The notes below the pieces were generated by a model that made no database searches, was not told the DNA's origin, and saw only the letters and a list, made by a program, of their open reading frames with translations. Below are positions 25,768-34,242 of a DNA stretch of 64,000 bases, piece by piece (within the stretch, counting starts at the first letter, position 1; each line of letters opens with the position of its first letter). This stretch comes from Lachnospiraceae bacterium. Its GTDB lineage: Bacteria; Bacillota; Clostridia; Lachnospirales; Lachnospiraceae. The DNA is taken from assembly GCA_016282745.1 (NCBI GenBank), contig JAEELL010000134.1, positions 1 through 64,000 of the forward strand. The letters are read 5' to 3'. The translations under genes and the position numbers were made by a program.

Positions 25768-25986
25768 ATGAAGAAATCATACAAAATTGAAGTGGACTGT
25801 GCAAACTGTGCAAATAAGATGGAGGAAACTACAAAGAAGACGGCAGGAGTTGCTGATTGTGTGGTTAACTTTATGACTCAGAAGATGAAAGTTGAGTTTG
25901 AAGAAGGAGCAGATATTGATTCTGTTATGAAAGAAGTTCTTAAAAACTGCAAAAAAGTTGAGGATGATTGCGAGATATATTTGTAG
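25768..25986 (+). CDS. Heavy-metal-associated (HMA) domain protein
   Basis: 72 residues, one complete HMA domain. VDCANCANKMEETTKKTAGV holds the metal-binding CxxC (CANC) with the typical following helix. The rest is the ferredoxin-like fold, with a further CxxxxxxC near the end. It is a soluble metal chaperone or a detached metal-binding domain. The ATPase encoded 125 nt downstream lacks its own N-terminal HMA domain, so this protein probably serves it. TGGAGGA precedes the ATG. Confidence 0.93.
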   Translation: MKKSYKIEVDCANCANKMEETTKKTAGVADCVVNFMTQKMKVEFEEGADIDSVMKEVLKNCKKVEDDCEIYL

Positions 25987-25992
25987 AAAAGT

Positions 25993-26072
25993 GTTATGGG
26001 AAATCCCTAATTGTTATGGGAAATCCCTAATTATTATGGGAAATCCCTAATTATTACGGGAATCCTAAATTT
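25993..26072. repeat. 20-nt tandem repeat, four copies, between the HMA and cadA genes
   Basis: GTTATGGGAAATCCCTAATT at 25993 and 26013, nearly identical at 26033, degenerate at 26053. Each unit contains GGGAAATCCC, a small inverted repeat. It lies inside a transcribed operon spacer. Confidence 0.9.
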
Positions 26073-26110
26073 ATAGGAATTCTTATCAACAACTACCACC
26101 GGAGGTGTGT

Positions 26111-27994
26111 ATGAACAAAAAGCAAAAGAAATTATTAATTAGAATTATCATATCAGCTGTGCTTATGATTGGACTTTATTTTATGCCGGTCAGGGGCACG
26201 CTGAGATTTTTATTGTACCTGATTCCATATTTGGTTATCGGATATGATATTTTAAAGAAAGCATTTAAGGGCATCATTAACAGACAGGTTTTTGATGAGA
26301 ATTTTTTAATGGCTGTAGCTACTATCGGTGCTATGGCTATTGCTGTGTATGAAGACGGTGATTACACGGAAGCAATTGCGGTTATGTTGTTTTATCAGGT
26401 TGGAGAATTTTTCCAAAGTTATGCTGTTGGAAAGAGTCGAAAGAATATTACTGAACTGATGGATATAAGACCTGATTATGCAAATGTGGAAACAGATGGA
26501 CAGATTGAACAGGTGGATCCGGATGAAGTGGAAGTTGGAACAGTTATTATTGTTAATCCCGGTGAGAAGATTCCCATTGACGGAATTGTAGTTGAGGGAC
26601 AATCCAGCGTTGATACAAGTGCGCTCACGGGCGAAAGTGTTCCAAGAGATATCGAAAAGGGAGAAGAAGTCATAAGTGGATGCATTAATTTGTCCGGTGT
26701 GCTTAAAGTAGAGACTACAAAAGAATTTGAAGAGTCAACTGTTTCTAAAGTGTTGGAACTGGTGGAAGATTCAAGTTCAAGAAAGTCTAAGTCTGAAAAT
26801 TTTATTTCAAAATTTGCAAAGTATTATACGCCGGCAGTTTGTTATAGTGCGTTGGCATTAGCAGTTTTGCCGCCGATTTTTATATGGATTGTCCTTGGAG
26901 ATAATCCAATGTGGGGAACGTGGATTTACAGGGCGTTAACATTCTTGGTAATCAGCTGCCCTTGTGCATTGGTTATCAGCATTCCGCTCAGCTTTTTTGC
27001 AGGGATTGGAGGAGCAAGTCACGCAGGAGTTCTGGTTAAGGGATCTAACTATTTAGAGGCATTGGCGAAAACTAAGTATATTGTTTTTGATAAGACTGGA
27101 ACTTTGACACATGGAGTGTTTGAGGTCGCGGGAGTTCATCATAATAAAAAAGAAGATGAACTGATTTTGGAGTATGCCGCGCTGGCTGAGAGTGCATCAT
27201 CACATCCAATCAGCAAGAGTATTAGAAGTGCTTACGGGAAGAAAATTGATTTATCGAGAGTTAAGGATATAAAGGAAATAAGCGGAAACGGAGTTACAGC
27301 GACTATTGATGGAAAGCAGGTGGCTGTGGGAAATGATAAACTCATGAAAAGCATTGATGTAGATTATATTCCGTGCCACAGTGTTGGTACAATTATACAT
27401 ATTGCTATTGACGGAATATATGAAGGGCATATAATAATATCAGACATCATTAAATCTACATCAAAAGATGCAATTAGCAAAATGAAGGCAATGGGAATCA
27501 AACAGACAACAATGCTTACAGGTGATGCAAAAGCAGTTGCTAAGAATGTTGCTGAGGAAATTGGAGTTGATAGTTATTACGGCGAACTGTTACCGGCAGA
27601 TAAGGTTGAAAAGATTGAGGAGATTCTTTCAGCCAAGGGTGCAAAAGAAATTGTTACTTTTGTAGGTGACGGTATAAATGATGCTCCGGTTTTATCCAGA
27701 GCAGATATTGGTATTGCTATGGGTGCCATGGGATCTGATGCTGCGATAGAGGCGGCAGACATTGTTCTTATGGATGACAATCCAATGAAGATAGTGAAGG
27801 CTATCAATATTTCAAAGAAATGTCTTCGAATTGTCTATGAGAATATCGGATTTGCGCTCTTTGTAAAGTTCGCATGTCTTATATTGGGAGCATTTGGCAT
27901 TGCAAACATGTGGTTGGCAATATTTGCTGATGTAGGTGTTATGATTATCGCAGTGCTCAATGCAATCAGAGCATTGTTTGTAGAAAAACTTTGA
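26111..27994 (+). CDS. cadA: Zn/Cd/Pb-exporting P1B-type ATPase
   Basis: 627 residues. In order: short N-terminus without HMA domain, membrane segments, actuator motif LTGESVP, membrane CPC motif (SCPCALVIS), phosphorylation site DKTGTLT, HP motif (SSHPIS), MLTGDAKAVA and the hinge GDGINDAP. In the last two membrane segments FALFVKFACL and WLAIFADVGVM carry the Lys and Asp that correspond to K693 and D714 of ZntA, the mark of Zn/Cd/Pb pumps. ATG 26111 has GGAGG 5 nt upstream. Expression is likely controlled by the divergent ArsR-type protein through the site at 25540. Confidence 0.95.
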   Translation: MNKKQKKLLIRIIISAVLMIGLYFMPVRGTLRFLLYLIPYLVIGYDILKKAFKGIINRQVFDENFLMAVATIGAMAIAVYEDGDYTEAIAVMLFYQVGEFFQSYAVGKSRKNITELMDIRPDYANVETDGQIEQVDPDEVEVGTVIIVNPGEKIPIDGIVVEGQSSVDTSALTGESVPRDIEKGEEVISGCINLSGVLKVETTKEFEESTVSKVLELVEDSSSRKSKSENFISKFAKYYTPAVCYSALALAVLPPIFIWIVLGDNPMWGTWIYRALTFLVISCPCALVISIPLSFFAGIGGASHAGVLVKGSNYLEALAKTKYIVFDKTGTLTHGVFEVAGVHHNKKEDELILEYAALAESASSHPISKSIRSAYGKKIDLSRVKDIKEISGNGVTATIDGKQVAVGNDKLMKSIDVDYIPCHSVGTIIHIAIDGIYEGHIIISDIIKSTSKDAISKMKAMGIKQTTMLTGDAKAVAKNVAEEIGVDSYYGELLPADKVEKIEEILSAKGAKEIVTFVGDGINDAPVLSRADIGIAMGAMGSDAAIEAADIVLMDDNPMKIVKAINISKKCLRIVYENIGFALFVKFACLILGAFGIANMWLAIFADVGVMIIAVLNAIRALFVEKL

Positions 27995-28026
27995 TAGATG
28001 TGAGAAAAGCAGAAAGGATTACTGAG

Positions 28027-28899
28027 ATGTTTTTAATAGGAAGAAATGATCCATGTTGGTGTGGAAGTGGTAAGAAGTATAAACAGTGTCATTTGGCATT
28101 TGATGAAAAACTCAAACAGTTTAAGAGAGAGGGATATATCGTTCCAAAGAAAAAGATTATCAAAACTCCGGAGCAGATTGCAGCTATTAAGGAAAGTGCA
28201 AAAATAAACATTGCAGTTCTTGACTATGTGGCGGAGCACATCAAAGAGGGCGTTTCAACAGAAGATATTAATACCTGGGTTCATGAAGAGACTATCAGAC
28301 AGGGTGCAACTCCTGCGACCCTTGGATATCAGGGATATCCAAAGTCAGTTTGTACATCTGTAAATGATGAAGTGTGTCACGGAATTCCTGATGCGAATAT
28401 AATATTAAAAGATGGAGATATCATAAATGTAGACTGTTCTACTATTTATAATGGTTATTTTTCAGATTCTTCAAGAATGTTCTGCATAGGAAATGTATCT
28501 GATGAGAAGAAGAAACTTGTTGAAGATGTAAAGAAGAGTATTGAGCTTGGACTTGAGCAGGTTAAGCCTTGGACCACAATCGGTAATATCGGACAGGCAA
28601 TTAACGATTTTGCTACAGAACAGGGATACTCAGTTGTCAGAGAAATTGGTGGACACGGTGTCGGCCTTGAGTTTCATGAGGATCCATGGGTTGGTTATGT
28701 GACAAAGCGTGATACCGGAATGCTCATGGTACCGGGAATGATGTTTACCATAGAGCCAATGATTAATATGGGAAGACCTGAAATCTATCAGGATGCTGAT
28801 AACGGTTGGACCATATATACAGAGGATGGTTCTCCTTCTGCACAGTGGGAAGTTCAGGTGCTCGTAACAGAAGATGGATATGAGATTATTTCATATTAA
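28027..28899 (+). CDS. map: Methionine aminopeptidase with N-terminal SEC-C zinc motif
   Basis: 290 residues. An N-terminal SEC-C motif (CWCGSGKKYKQCH, residues 9-21) precedes a full type I MetAP domain. Metal ligands are visible: NVDCSTIYNGYFSDSSRMF (Asp, Asp), IGGHGVGLEFHEDP (His), FTIEPMIN (Glu) and AQWEVQVLVTE (Glu). It removes the initiator Met from new proteins; the SEC-C part may aid ribosome or partner binding. ATG 28027 is preferred because AGAAAGGA lies upstream. A longer frame from 27991 would overlap cadA by 4 nt. It sits 32 nt after cadA and may be cotranscribed, though unrelated in function. Confidence 0.94.
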   Translation: MFLIGRNDPCWCGSGKKYKQCHLAFDEKLKQFKREGYIVPKKKIIKTPEQIAAIKESAKINIAVLDYVAEHIKEGVSTEDINTWVHEETIRQGATPATLGYQGYPKSVCTSVNDEVCHGIPDANIILKDGDIINVDCSTIYNGYFSDSSRMFCIGNVSDEKKKLVEDVKKSIELGLEQVKPWTTIGNIGQAINDFATEQGYSVVREIGGHGVGLEFHEDPWVGYVTKRDTGMLMVPGMMFTIEPMINMGRPEIYQDADNGWTIYTEDGSPSAQWEVQVLVTEDGYEIISY

Positions 28900-29141
28900 T
28901 TGAATAAAAGGTAAATCGTAAAAAGTGGCGAAAAACAACGGAAAATGGTGAGAAATCTTTATAATAATAAAAACACCAAAAATATTCGAAAAAAACACAC
29001 TTTTTTCATAATTAATCTGTATTATTACATACTAAAGAGAAAACAATCACATTTTGTTAATCTTTTGTTAATAATTTATTTACAATTGAACATGACGAAA
29101 CACTTGTAATCAAAGCTTGAATATGTCAGAAAGGAGTATAG

Positions 29142-29642
29142 ATGGCAGAGTTAGTTGTGTATTTTTCAAGAGCTGACGAAAACTATTTTGGGGGAGACAT
29201 ACGTAGCGTAGGTGTGGGTAATACAGAAAAAATCGCATCAATGATTGAGGAAGTAACTGGTGCAGACAGTTTCAAAATTGAGCCAAGCAATCCTTATTCA
29301 CAGAATTATTATGAATGTGTAGAGGAAGCTAAGGCTGATTTGCAGAACGATGCACGTCCGGATATCAAAGGATATTTGGATAATATAGAAGATTATAATA
29401 CTGTTTATATCGGATATCCAAATTACTGCGGAACAATGCCGATGCATGTATTTACTTTCTTGGAGCATTACAATTTTTCAGGAAAGAATATCAAACCGTT
29501 TTGTACCCATGAGGGTGACGGGTTTGGACAGAGCGTAGACGATATTAAGAGAATCTGTCCGGGAGCTGTTGTTGAGAGAGGGCTTGCTATAAAAGGTGAC
29601 GCTATCGGAACAGCAAAAAAAGCAATTGAAAACTGGGTATAA
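29142..29642 (+). CDS. Flavodoxin
   Basis: 166 residues. VVYFSRADENYF and GVGNTEKIASMI form the phosphate-binding start of the FMN site, though with an insertion relative to the compact flavodoxin loop; YIGYPNYCGTMPMHVFTFLE and CTHEGDGFGQS complete the isoalloxazine-contacting loops of the flavodoxin_4 type. Probably a soluble FMN electron carrier or flavodoxin-like quinone reductase. AAAGGAG lies upstream of the ATG. Monocistronic, with a terminator at 29732. Confidence 0.88.
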   Translation: MAELVVYFSRADENYFGGDIRSVGVGNTEKIASMIEEVTGADSFKIEPSNPYSQNYYECVEEAKADLQNDARPDIKGYLDNIEDYNTVYIGYPNYCGTMPMHVFTFLEHYNFSGKNIKPFCTHEGDGFGQSVDDIKRICPGAVVERGLAIKGDAIGTAKKAIENWV

Positions 29643-29731
29643 ACAGTTTATTGTCAGTTGAGAAGCTATATAAGAAGTCGAGTGAATATAATTTTTTTCG
29701 CCGACACAATTGGATGATAAAATGATATGAG

Positions 29732-29776
29732 GGCTGTTGCATTAACAAAAGGTTAGTGCGGCGGCTTTTCTTTTTG
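29732..29776 (+). terminator. Intrinsic terminator of the flavodoxin gene
   Basis: GGCTGTTGCATTAAC pairs with GTTAGTGCGGCGGCT through several G-U pairs, followed by TTTTCTTTTT. Confidence 0.75.
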
Positions 29777-29796
29777 TATTGAACTATTCTTTTTGT

Positions 29797-29958
29797 GTAA
29801 CTAGTCAGCTTTTCAGCAATGCCAGCTCGAATCCGCAGATAAATCTGCTACTTCTCGCTGATTTGGGTTCCCCAAATACATAAAAGAATAAATATTTGAA
29901 ATCCTGCAAGCAGTCTTTCATAATATTGATTCTTTTATGTGCATGGCTGAATAGTTAC
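29797..29958. mobile_element. MITE-like inverted-repeat element, long copy
   Basis: 162 nt bounded by GTAACTAGTCAGC and, at the right, GGCTGAATAGTTAC, which are inverted and nearly complementary. Internal hairpins include GCAGAT/ATCTGC (29835-29848), TTTGGG/CCCAAA (29862-29876) and ACATAAAAGA with TCTTTTATGT (29878 region with 29931-29940). A shorter relative lies at 45022-45078, sharing TTTCAGCAATGCCAGC and CCCCAAATACATAAAAGAAT. No transposase is present, so it would depend on help in trans or is a structural repeat. Confidence 0.65.
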
Positions 29959-30206
29959 CAAGTTGTTGGAAATATCGAATAATCTCTTGATTTATTTTTG
30001 AATTGTATTTACACTAGAAGGAGTGAGTTAGTTCGGAAAAGAATATCAGTGTCGTTCGAAAGGGGATATTTATTATTATTTTGCCGCAGCAAAAACAAAG
30101 GGTGATTTATCTGTTGTTTTGTTCAATTATGTCACTGACAAATAATGATAAATAGAATAATTGGATATTCTTAAAAGATATAATTTAATACAAAGGGAGG
30201 ATTATT
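29959..30206 (+). other. Leader region before the metallopeptidase gene
   Basis: 248 nt without a gene. AT-rich; possible -10 TATAAT at 30179-30184 lacks a well-placed -35. I see no clear promoter and no known RNA motif. Confidence 0.4.
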
Positions 30207-33200
30207 ATGATAAGTCAATCAAGAAAGGGTTTAAGATGCGTCTTATCAATGTTACTGGCAATTGTTGTTGTTATTTCAGGAATTGCTAACACCGGTTTTG
30301 TTTTTGCTGCAACAAGTGTTAAACTTGAGATTAACGGTTTCCAGATTAGCACAACAGCAGAGGGATTCAGAACAGTTTATTCTGTTGGGGATTCAAAAGG
30401 GGAGGCAACAGAGTTTGGTCTTGTTTACGGACTGACAAGTCAGATTCAAAATTCGGATTTGATAGTGGGAAGTGCTAACCAGTCTGTATATTCTTACAAA
30501 GCTACAAGTGCAGGAAAGATTTCAAAGAATTTTGCAAGTTTTTCAGGCGGAGAGTCTTATGCTATGACAATGCAGTTTATCAAAGCAAAGTCATTCTATG
30601 AATCAGATCTCAGTATCAGAGCATATGCTAAATTAAAGGATGGAACATACACTTACAGTAATGTTTCTACATCTTCAGTTTACAAAATTGCTGACTACTT
30701 ATATCAGAGAAAGAAGATGTCAACTATTCCGGCTCATGAATACCTTTATAATAACATTTTATCAGTATGTAATGCGGGTTATCAGAAGGTAGATTATCCG
30801 TTGATTAATATTTTATATCCTGTTGATAATGGTGAGGAGACAGAGGCTCCAACAGAGGCTCCAACACAGAAGCCAACTGAAAAGCCAACAGAGGCTCCAA
30901 CTCAGAAACCAACAGAAAAGCCAACTGAGCAGCCGACAACAAAGGCAGAGACTGTTAATACAGACTATTCTTGGCTTACATATTATCCTGTTGGAAGTAG
31001 CGTATATTCAGTCGCATCTAACAGCAATGAGTTTGCATTCCAGTTATTAGAGGATCAGGGAACACAGATGCTTATTGTTCCTAATATTGCTGAAGGTTCA
31101 AAGCCAATTTGGCCGGACTATTCAGATATCAAATTAAACGGAAGTGCTATCGAACAGTTTGCCGGTGCTGGAATCTATCTTTCATATGCATCACTCACAA
31201 GAGAGTACAATGTATTTGAGGCAAAGAGTGCAGTAGACGGACACACATTCCGGATTATTATCAAAAAGGGCGGAGAAGTTACAACTACAAAACCTGTAGA
31301 GACTACAAAGACACCTGAGACTACAAAAGCAAATGAGACACCTACTCATGTTTATAAGAATCCGGGAGTTCAGTCAGAGGCTGCAGATTCAGAAGTTGCA
31401 AGCAATATTTCATTAGTAAATTATTTCGATTCAATTGACACTGATTTGTCTTCGACAACAGGTAAATCAGGTGAAGGAATCGAGAACTTATTTGATAACA
31501 ATACAAGAACTAAGTTCTTTACAGGCGATGCGCCAACTATCACTATTTCATGGAAGATGAAGAGGGCGGTAGTACTTAACAGCTACACATTTGTATTGGC
31601 AGGAGATGCTGCATCTTACACATTCAGAGATCCACATAGTTGGTTATTGTGTGGTTCTATGGACGGTGAGAACTGGACTACACTTTCAAAAATTACAAAT
31701 GGTGGACTTACTCATGTAAACTACGGAGAGTACACATTTAATACAGATAAGAAAGTTCAGGCACAGTATTTTATGCTTATGATTAAGGACAGCGGAGATG
31801 ATGGTAAGCTTTACTATGGATCACAGATGTCTGAAATCAAGTTGACAGGTGATGTTTCACGTATCACTGAAAATGTTGGAAAGGATATTACAAATCAGGT
31901 TAGCAGCGTTAATTCATCTGCAACAACTGTTCAGGGATACAATTCTAATGAAGGTGTTGAAAACTTGTTTGATTCAAAAGATTCAACTAAGTTATTCACT
32001 ACATCCGGAACACCATCATCAATAGTATGGACAATGAAGCAGGATACAACAATCTACAGCTATACATTAAGAACAGCAAATGACAATGCTTCATTTGCAA
32101 ACAGAACAGTTAAATCATGGCAGTTATACGGATCAGGTGACGGTAATAATTGGACTCTTATTGACACTGTTACTGAAAGTGGTATGAAGGATGTAAATTA
32201 TTCAGATTACACATACCTGGTTGATAAGGTTGGAGCATATAAACATTACAAACTTACAATTACAGGAAAGTACGGAACAGGATTCCAGCTTTCAGCCCTT
32301 AATCTTAAGGGAAATACTGTTGAAGATAAAGAGTTTAAAGCACTTTTTGTAGGTGACTGGGATAAGGTTACAGCTTCAGGTTACAAGCAGGAATTGTATG
32401 ATGCATTCTACAATATCTATCCAAGACAGTTTGTTAGATTTGCAAAGAATAAAGCTCCAAAGAGAGTGTTTATCAATGCAGATCAGGGCTATGACGGAGT
32501 GGCTTATACAGCAGGAAATACTGTTGTTATTGCTACAGCATGGATGAATGCTCATCCTACAGGTGGAGTTGGATACTTTACACACGAGCTTACTCATGTT
32601 ACACAGCAGTACGGAAACGTATCATCTTCAGGTCCTGCATGGTGGGTTGAAAATATGGCAAACTATGGTGGATTCCGTTATTACCACTGGGCTTATCCTG
32701 AAAATGTTCAGGTATACTTTGCAAATGACACATCACTCCAGGATTGGGGGTATGAAGCATACGGAAATAACAAATGGTTTTTCGCATACATGGATGCAAG
32801 ATATCCATCAAGAAAAGATTCAAACGGAAATATTACATATGGATTGATTGACAGTCTCAACAACCTGTTAAAGGACAATCCGAATACAAAATATGATGAC
32901 AATCCATACACAGTAGGAACACCATGGAATGAAGTGGTTCGTAGCATTACAGGATACGATTGTATCGAATCACTCCGTTTACATTACGTACAGGAACTTA
33001 AGAACGGAACTTGGGCATTTACAGGATTCAAGTATTATGAAGATAACTGGATGACAGAGAATGTTCCGGGATTGCCAAATCTTGATTATCCAATGTACGT
33101 TGGAAAGCAGCACGGAAATACTACACATGCAAAGCTTTCTTCAAATGTAACAAGTGGAACAAATCTTATGAGTGGAGCATCAGTAATCGGAACATCAGGA

Positions 33201-33602
33201 TATGTTAAAGATTCAGAGGCTGCTTCTAAGTTCATTGATGGCGATTTATCTACAAAATGGTGTGCAACATCAGGTAGTGTAAGCAATCAGGAATACGCTC
33301 TAACCGGAGCACAGCACTTCGTAAAGATTGATCTTGGTTCATCAAAGACATTTAACACATACACACTTTACAATACAACAAGTAAAGAGGGTTATGGAAA
33401 TACAACTGAGTGGGAGATTCTTATTTCAAACGACAATAAGAACTGGACTTCAGTTGATTACCAGGTAAATAACAACAATGCAATATCCTCATATAATATT
33501 GGTTCACAGACAGCAAGATACATTGTATTCAAGGTATTTAATGCTGACAACGGCGGATCAGGCACAGCAAGATTATATGAATTGCAGTTGTACAACAAGT
33601 AA
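30207..33602 (+). CDS. Secreted basic-secretory-protein-type metallopeptidase with discoidin domains
   Basis: 1131 residues. Signal peptide about 1-35. Residues 38-200 are the module shared with the GH64 and GH43 proteins. A KPTE/APTQ linker (about 212-250) and an Ig-like unit (253-350) follow. Two F5/8 type C (discoidin) domains, each with an ENLFD-type start, lie at about 390-545 and 550-700. A catalytic domain at about 705-960 resembles the plant basic secretory protein family: THELTHVTQQYG gives HExxH at 793-797 and WWVENMANYGGFRYYHW the downstream part. A third discoidin domain ends the protein. GGGAGG precedes the ATG. It is a putative extracellular zinc peptidase held on glycans by its discoidin domains; its substrate is unknown. 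Confidence 0.85.
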   Translation: MISQSRKGLRCVLSMLLAIVVVISGIANTGFVFAATSVKLEINGFQISTTAEGFRTVYSVGDSKGEATEFGLVYGLTSQIQNSDLIVGSANQSVYSYKATSAGKISKNFASFSGGESYAMTMQFIKAKSFYESDLSIRAYAKLKDGTYTYSNVSTSSVYKIADYLYQRKKMSTIPAHEYLYNNILSVCNAGYQKVDYPLINILYPVDNGEETEAPTEAPTQKPTEKPTEAPTQKPTEKPTEQPTTKAETVNTDYSWLTYYPVGSSVYSVASNSNEFAFQLLEDQGTQMLIVPNIAEGSKPIWPDYSDIKLNGSAIEQFAGAGIYLSYASLTREYNVFEAKSAVDGHTFRIIIKKGGEVTTTKPVETTKTPETTKANETPTHVYKNPGVQSEAADSEVASNISLVNYFDSIDTDLSSTTGKSGEGIENLFDNNTRTKFFTGDAPTITISWKMKRAVVLNSYTFVLAGDAASYTFRDPHSWLLCGSMDGENWTTLSKITNGGLTHVNYGEYTFNTDKKVQAQYFMLMIKDSGDDGKLYYGSQMSEIKLTGDVSRITENVGKDITNQVSSVNSSATTVQGYNSNEGVENLFDSKDSTKLFTTSGTPSSIVWTMKQDTTIYSYTLRTANDNASFANRTVKSWQLYGSGDGNNWTLIDTVTESGMKDVNYSDYTYLVDKVGAYKHYKLTITGKYGTGFQLSALNLKGNTVEDKEFKALFVGDWDKVTASGYKQELYDAFYNIYPRQFVRFAKNKAPKRVFINADQGYDGVAYTAGNTVVIATAWMNAHPTGGVGYFTHELTHVTQQYGNVSSSGPAWWVENMANYGGFRYYHWAYPENVQVYFANDTSLQDWGYEAYGNNKWFFAYMDARYPSRKDSNGNITYGLIDSLNNLLKDNPNTKYDDNPYTVGTPWNEVVRSITGYDCIESLRLHYVQELKNGTWAFTGFKYYEDNWMTENVPGLPNLDYPMYVGKQHGNTTHAKLSSNVTSGTNLMSGASVIGTSGYVKDSEAASKFIDGDLSTKWCATSGSVSNQEYALTGAQHFVKIDLGSSKTFNTYTLYNTTSKEGYGNTTEWEILISNDNKNWTSVDYQVNNNNAISSYNIGSQTARYIVFKVFNADNGGSGTARLYELQLYNK

Positions 33603-33627
33603 AAATAATTAACACAAAAATATAAAG

Positions 33628-33699
33628 AACTTCCTGGCGTAATTAAGAATTGTCAAATGGCATTTCATCTTTTATAATTGCGTTGGGAAGTTTTTTTAG
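33628..33699 (+). terminator. Long-stem terminator of the metallopeptidase gene
   Basis: AACTTCCTGGCGTAATTA pairs with TAATTGCGTTGGGAAGTT through an imperfect, G-U-rich stem, followed by a T run. Confidence 0.75.
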
Positions 33700-33895
33700 G
33701 ATTCAACAGTTATTGTTTAGAGGATGTACTGTTGGATTTCTTGATTTTATTAATTAAACTAAATTTAATATTTTGGCTATACTGTCGGAATTGAGTTTCT
33801 TAAGAATTCAGCAGTGTTTAATAATTCGGAATTATTGTTGGGGTTTCATTTCCACTTATTTCAACAGTTATATATAAGAAATGATAGAGAAGGCA

Positions 33896-34149
33896 GATGA
33901 AAAGCAGGAAATTCTCAAAATCGTATGTATAGATGTAAATAGTGTGACAGACGAAAAGGAAGAAATTCTCAAAATCGTATGTATAGATGTAAATAGTGTG
34001 ACAGACGAAAAGAAAGAAATTCTCAAAATTGTATGTATAGATGTAAATAGTGTGACGGACGAAAAACAAGAAATTCTCAAAATCGTATGTAGGGATATAA
34101 ATAGTACAACAGGCAAAAAGAAAGAATTTGCCCAAATCGTCTGCAAAAT
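33896..34149. repeat. 54-nt minisatellite, 4.7 units
   Basis: Units start at 33896, 33950, 34004, 34058 and 34112. The first four are nearly identical; the last is degenerate. Because 54 is divisible by three, a frame from ATG 33881 to 34171 stays open (DEKxEILKIVCIDVNSVT repeated), but the opposite strand also stays open in two frames and there is no ribosome site, so I do not call a gene. The 640-nt gap 33603-34242 otherwise holds a terminator and AT-rich DNA. Confidence 0.85.
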
Positions 34150-34242
34150 GATGAATGAAGAAGTATATTAGATGTTAGATGACTCCCACTTCAAACAAAT
34201 ATATGTCTAAGTGGAAAGTAACAGAAAATAGTGGAGGTTGAC

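Noticed and set aside
33818-34146. Two minus-strand frames over the 54-nt repeats
   Set aside because: They exist only because a 54-nt unit without stops keeps any open frame open; no ribosome site or family.
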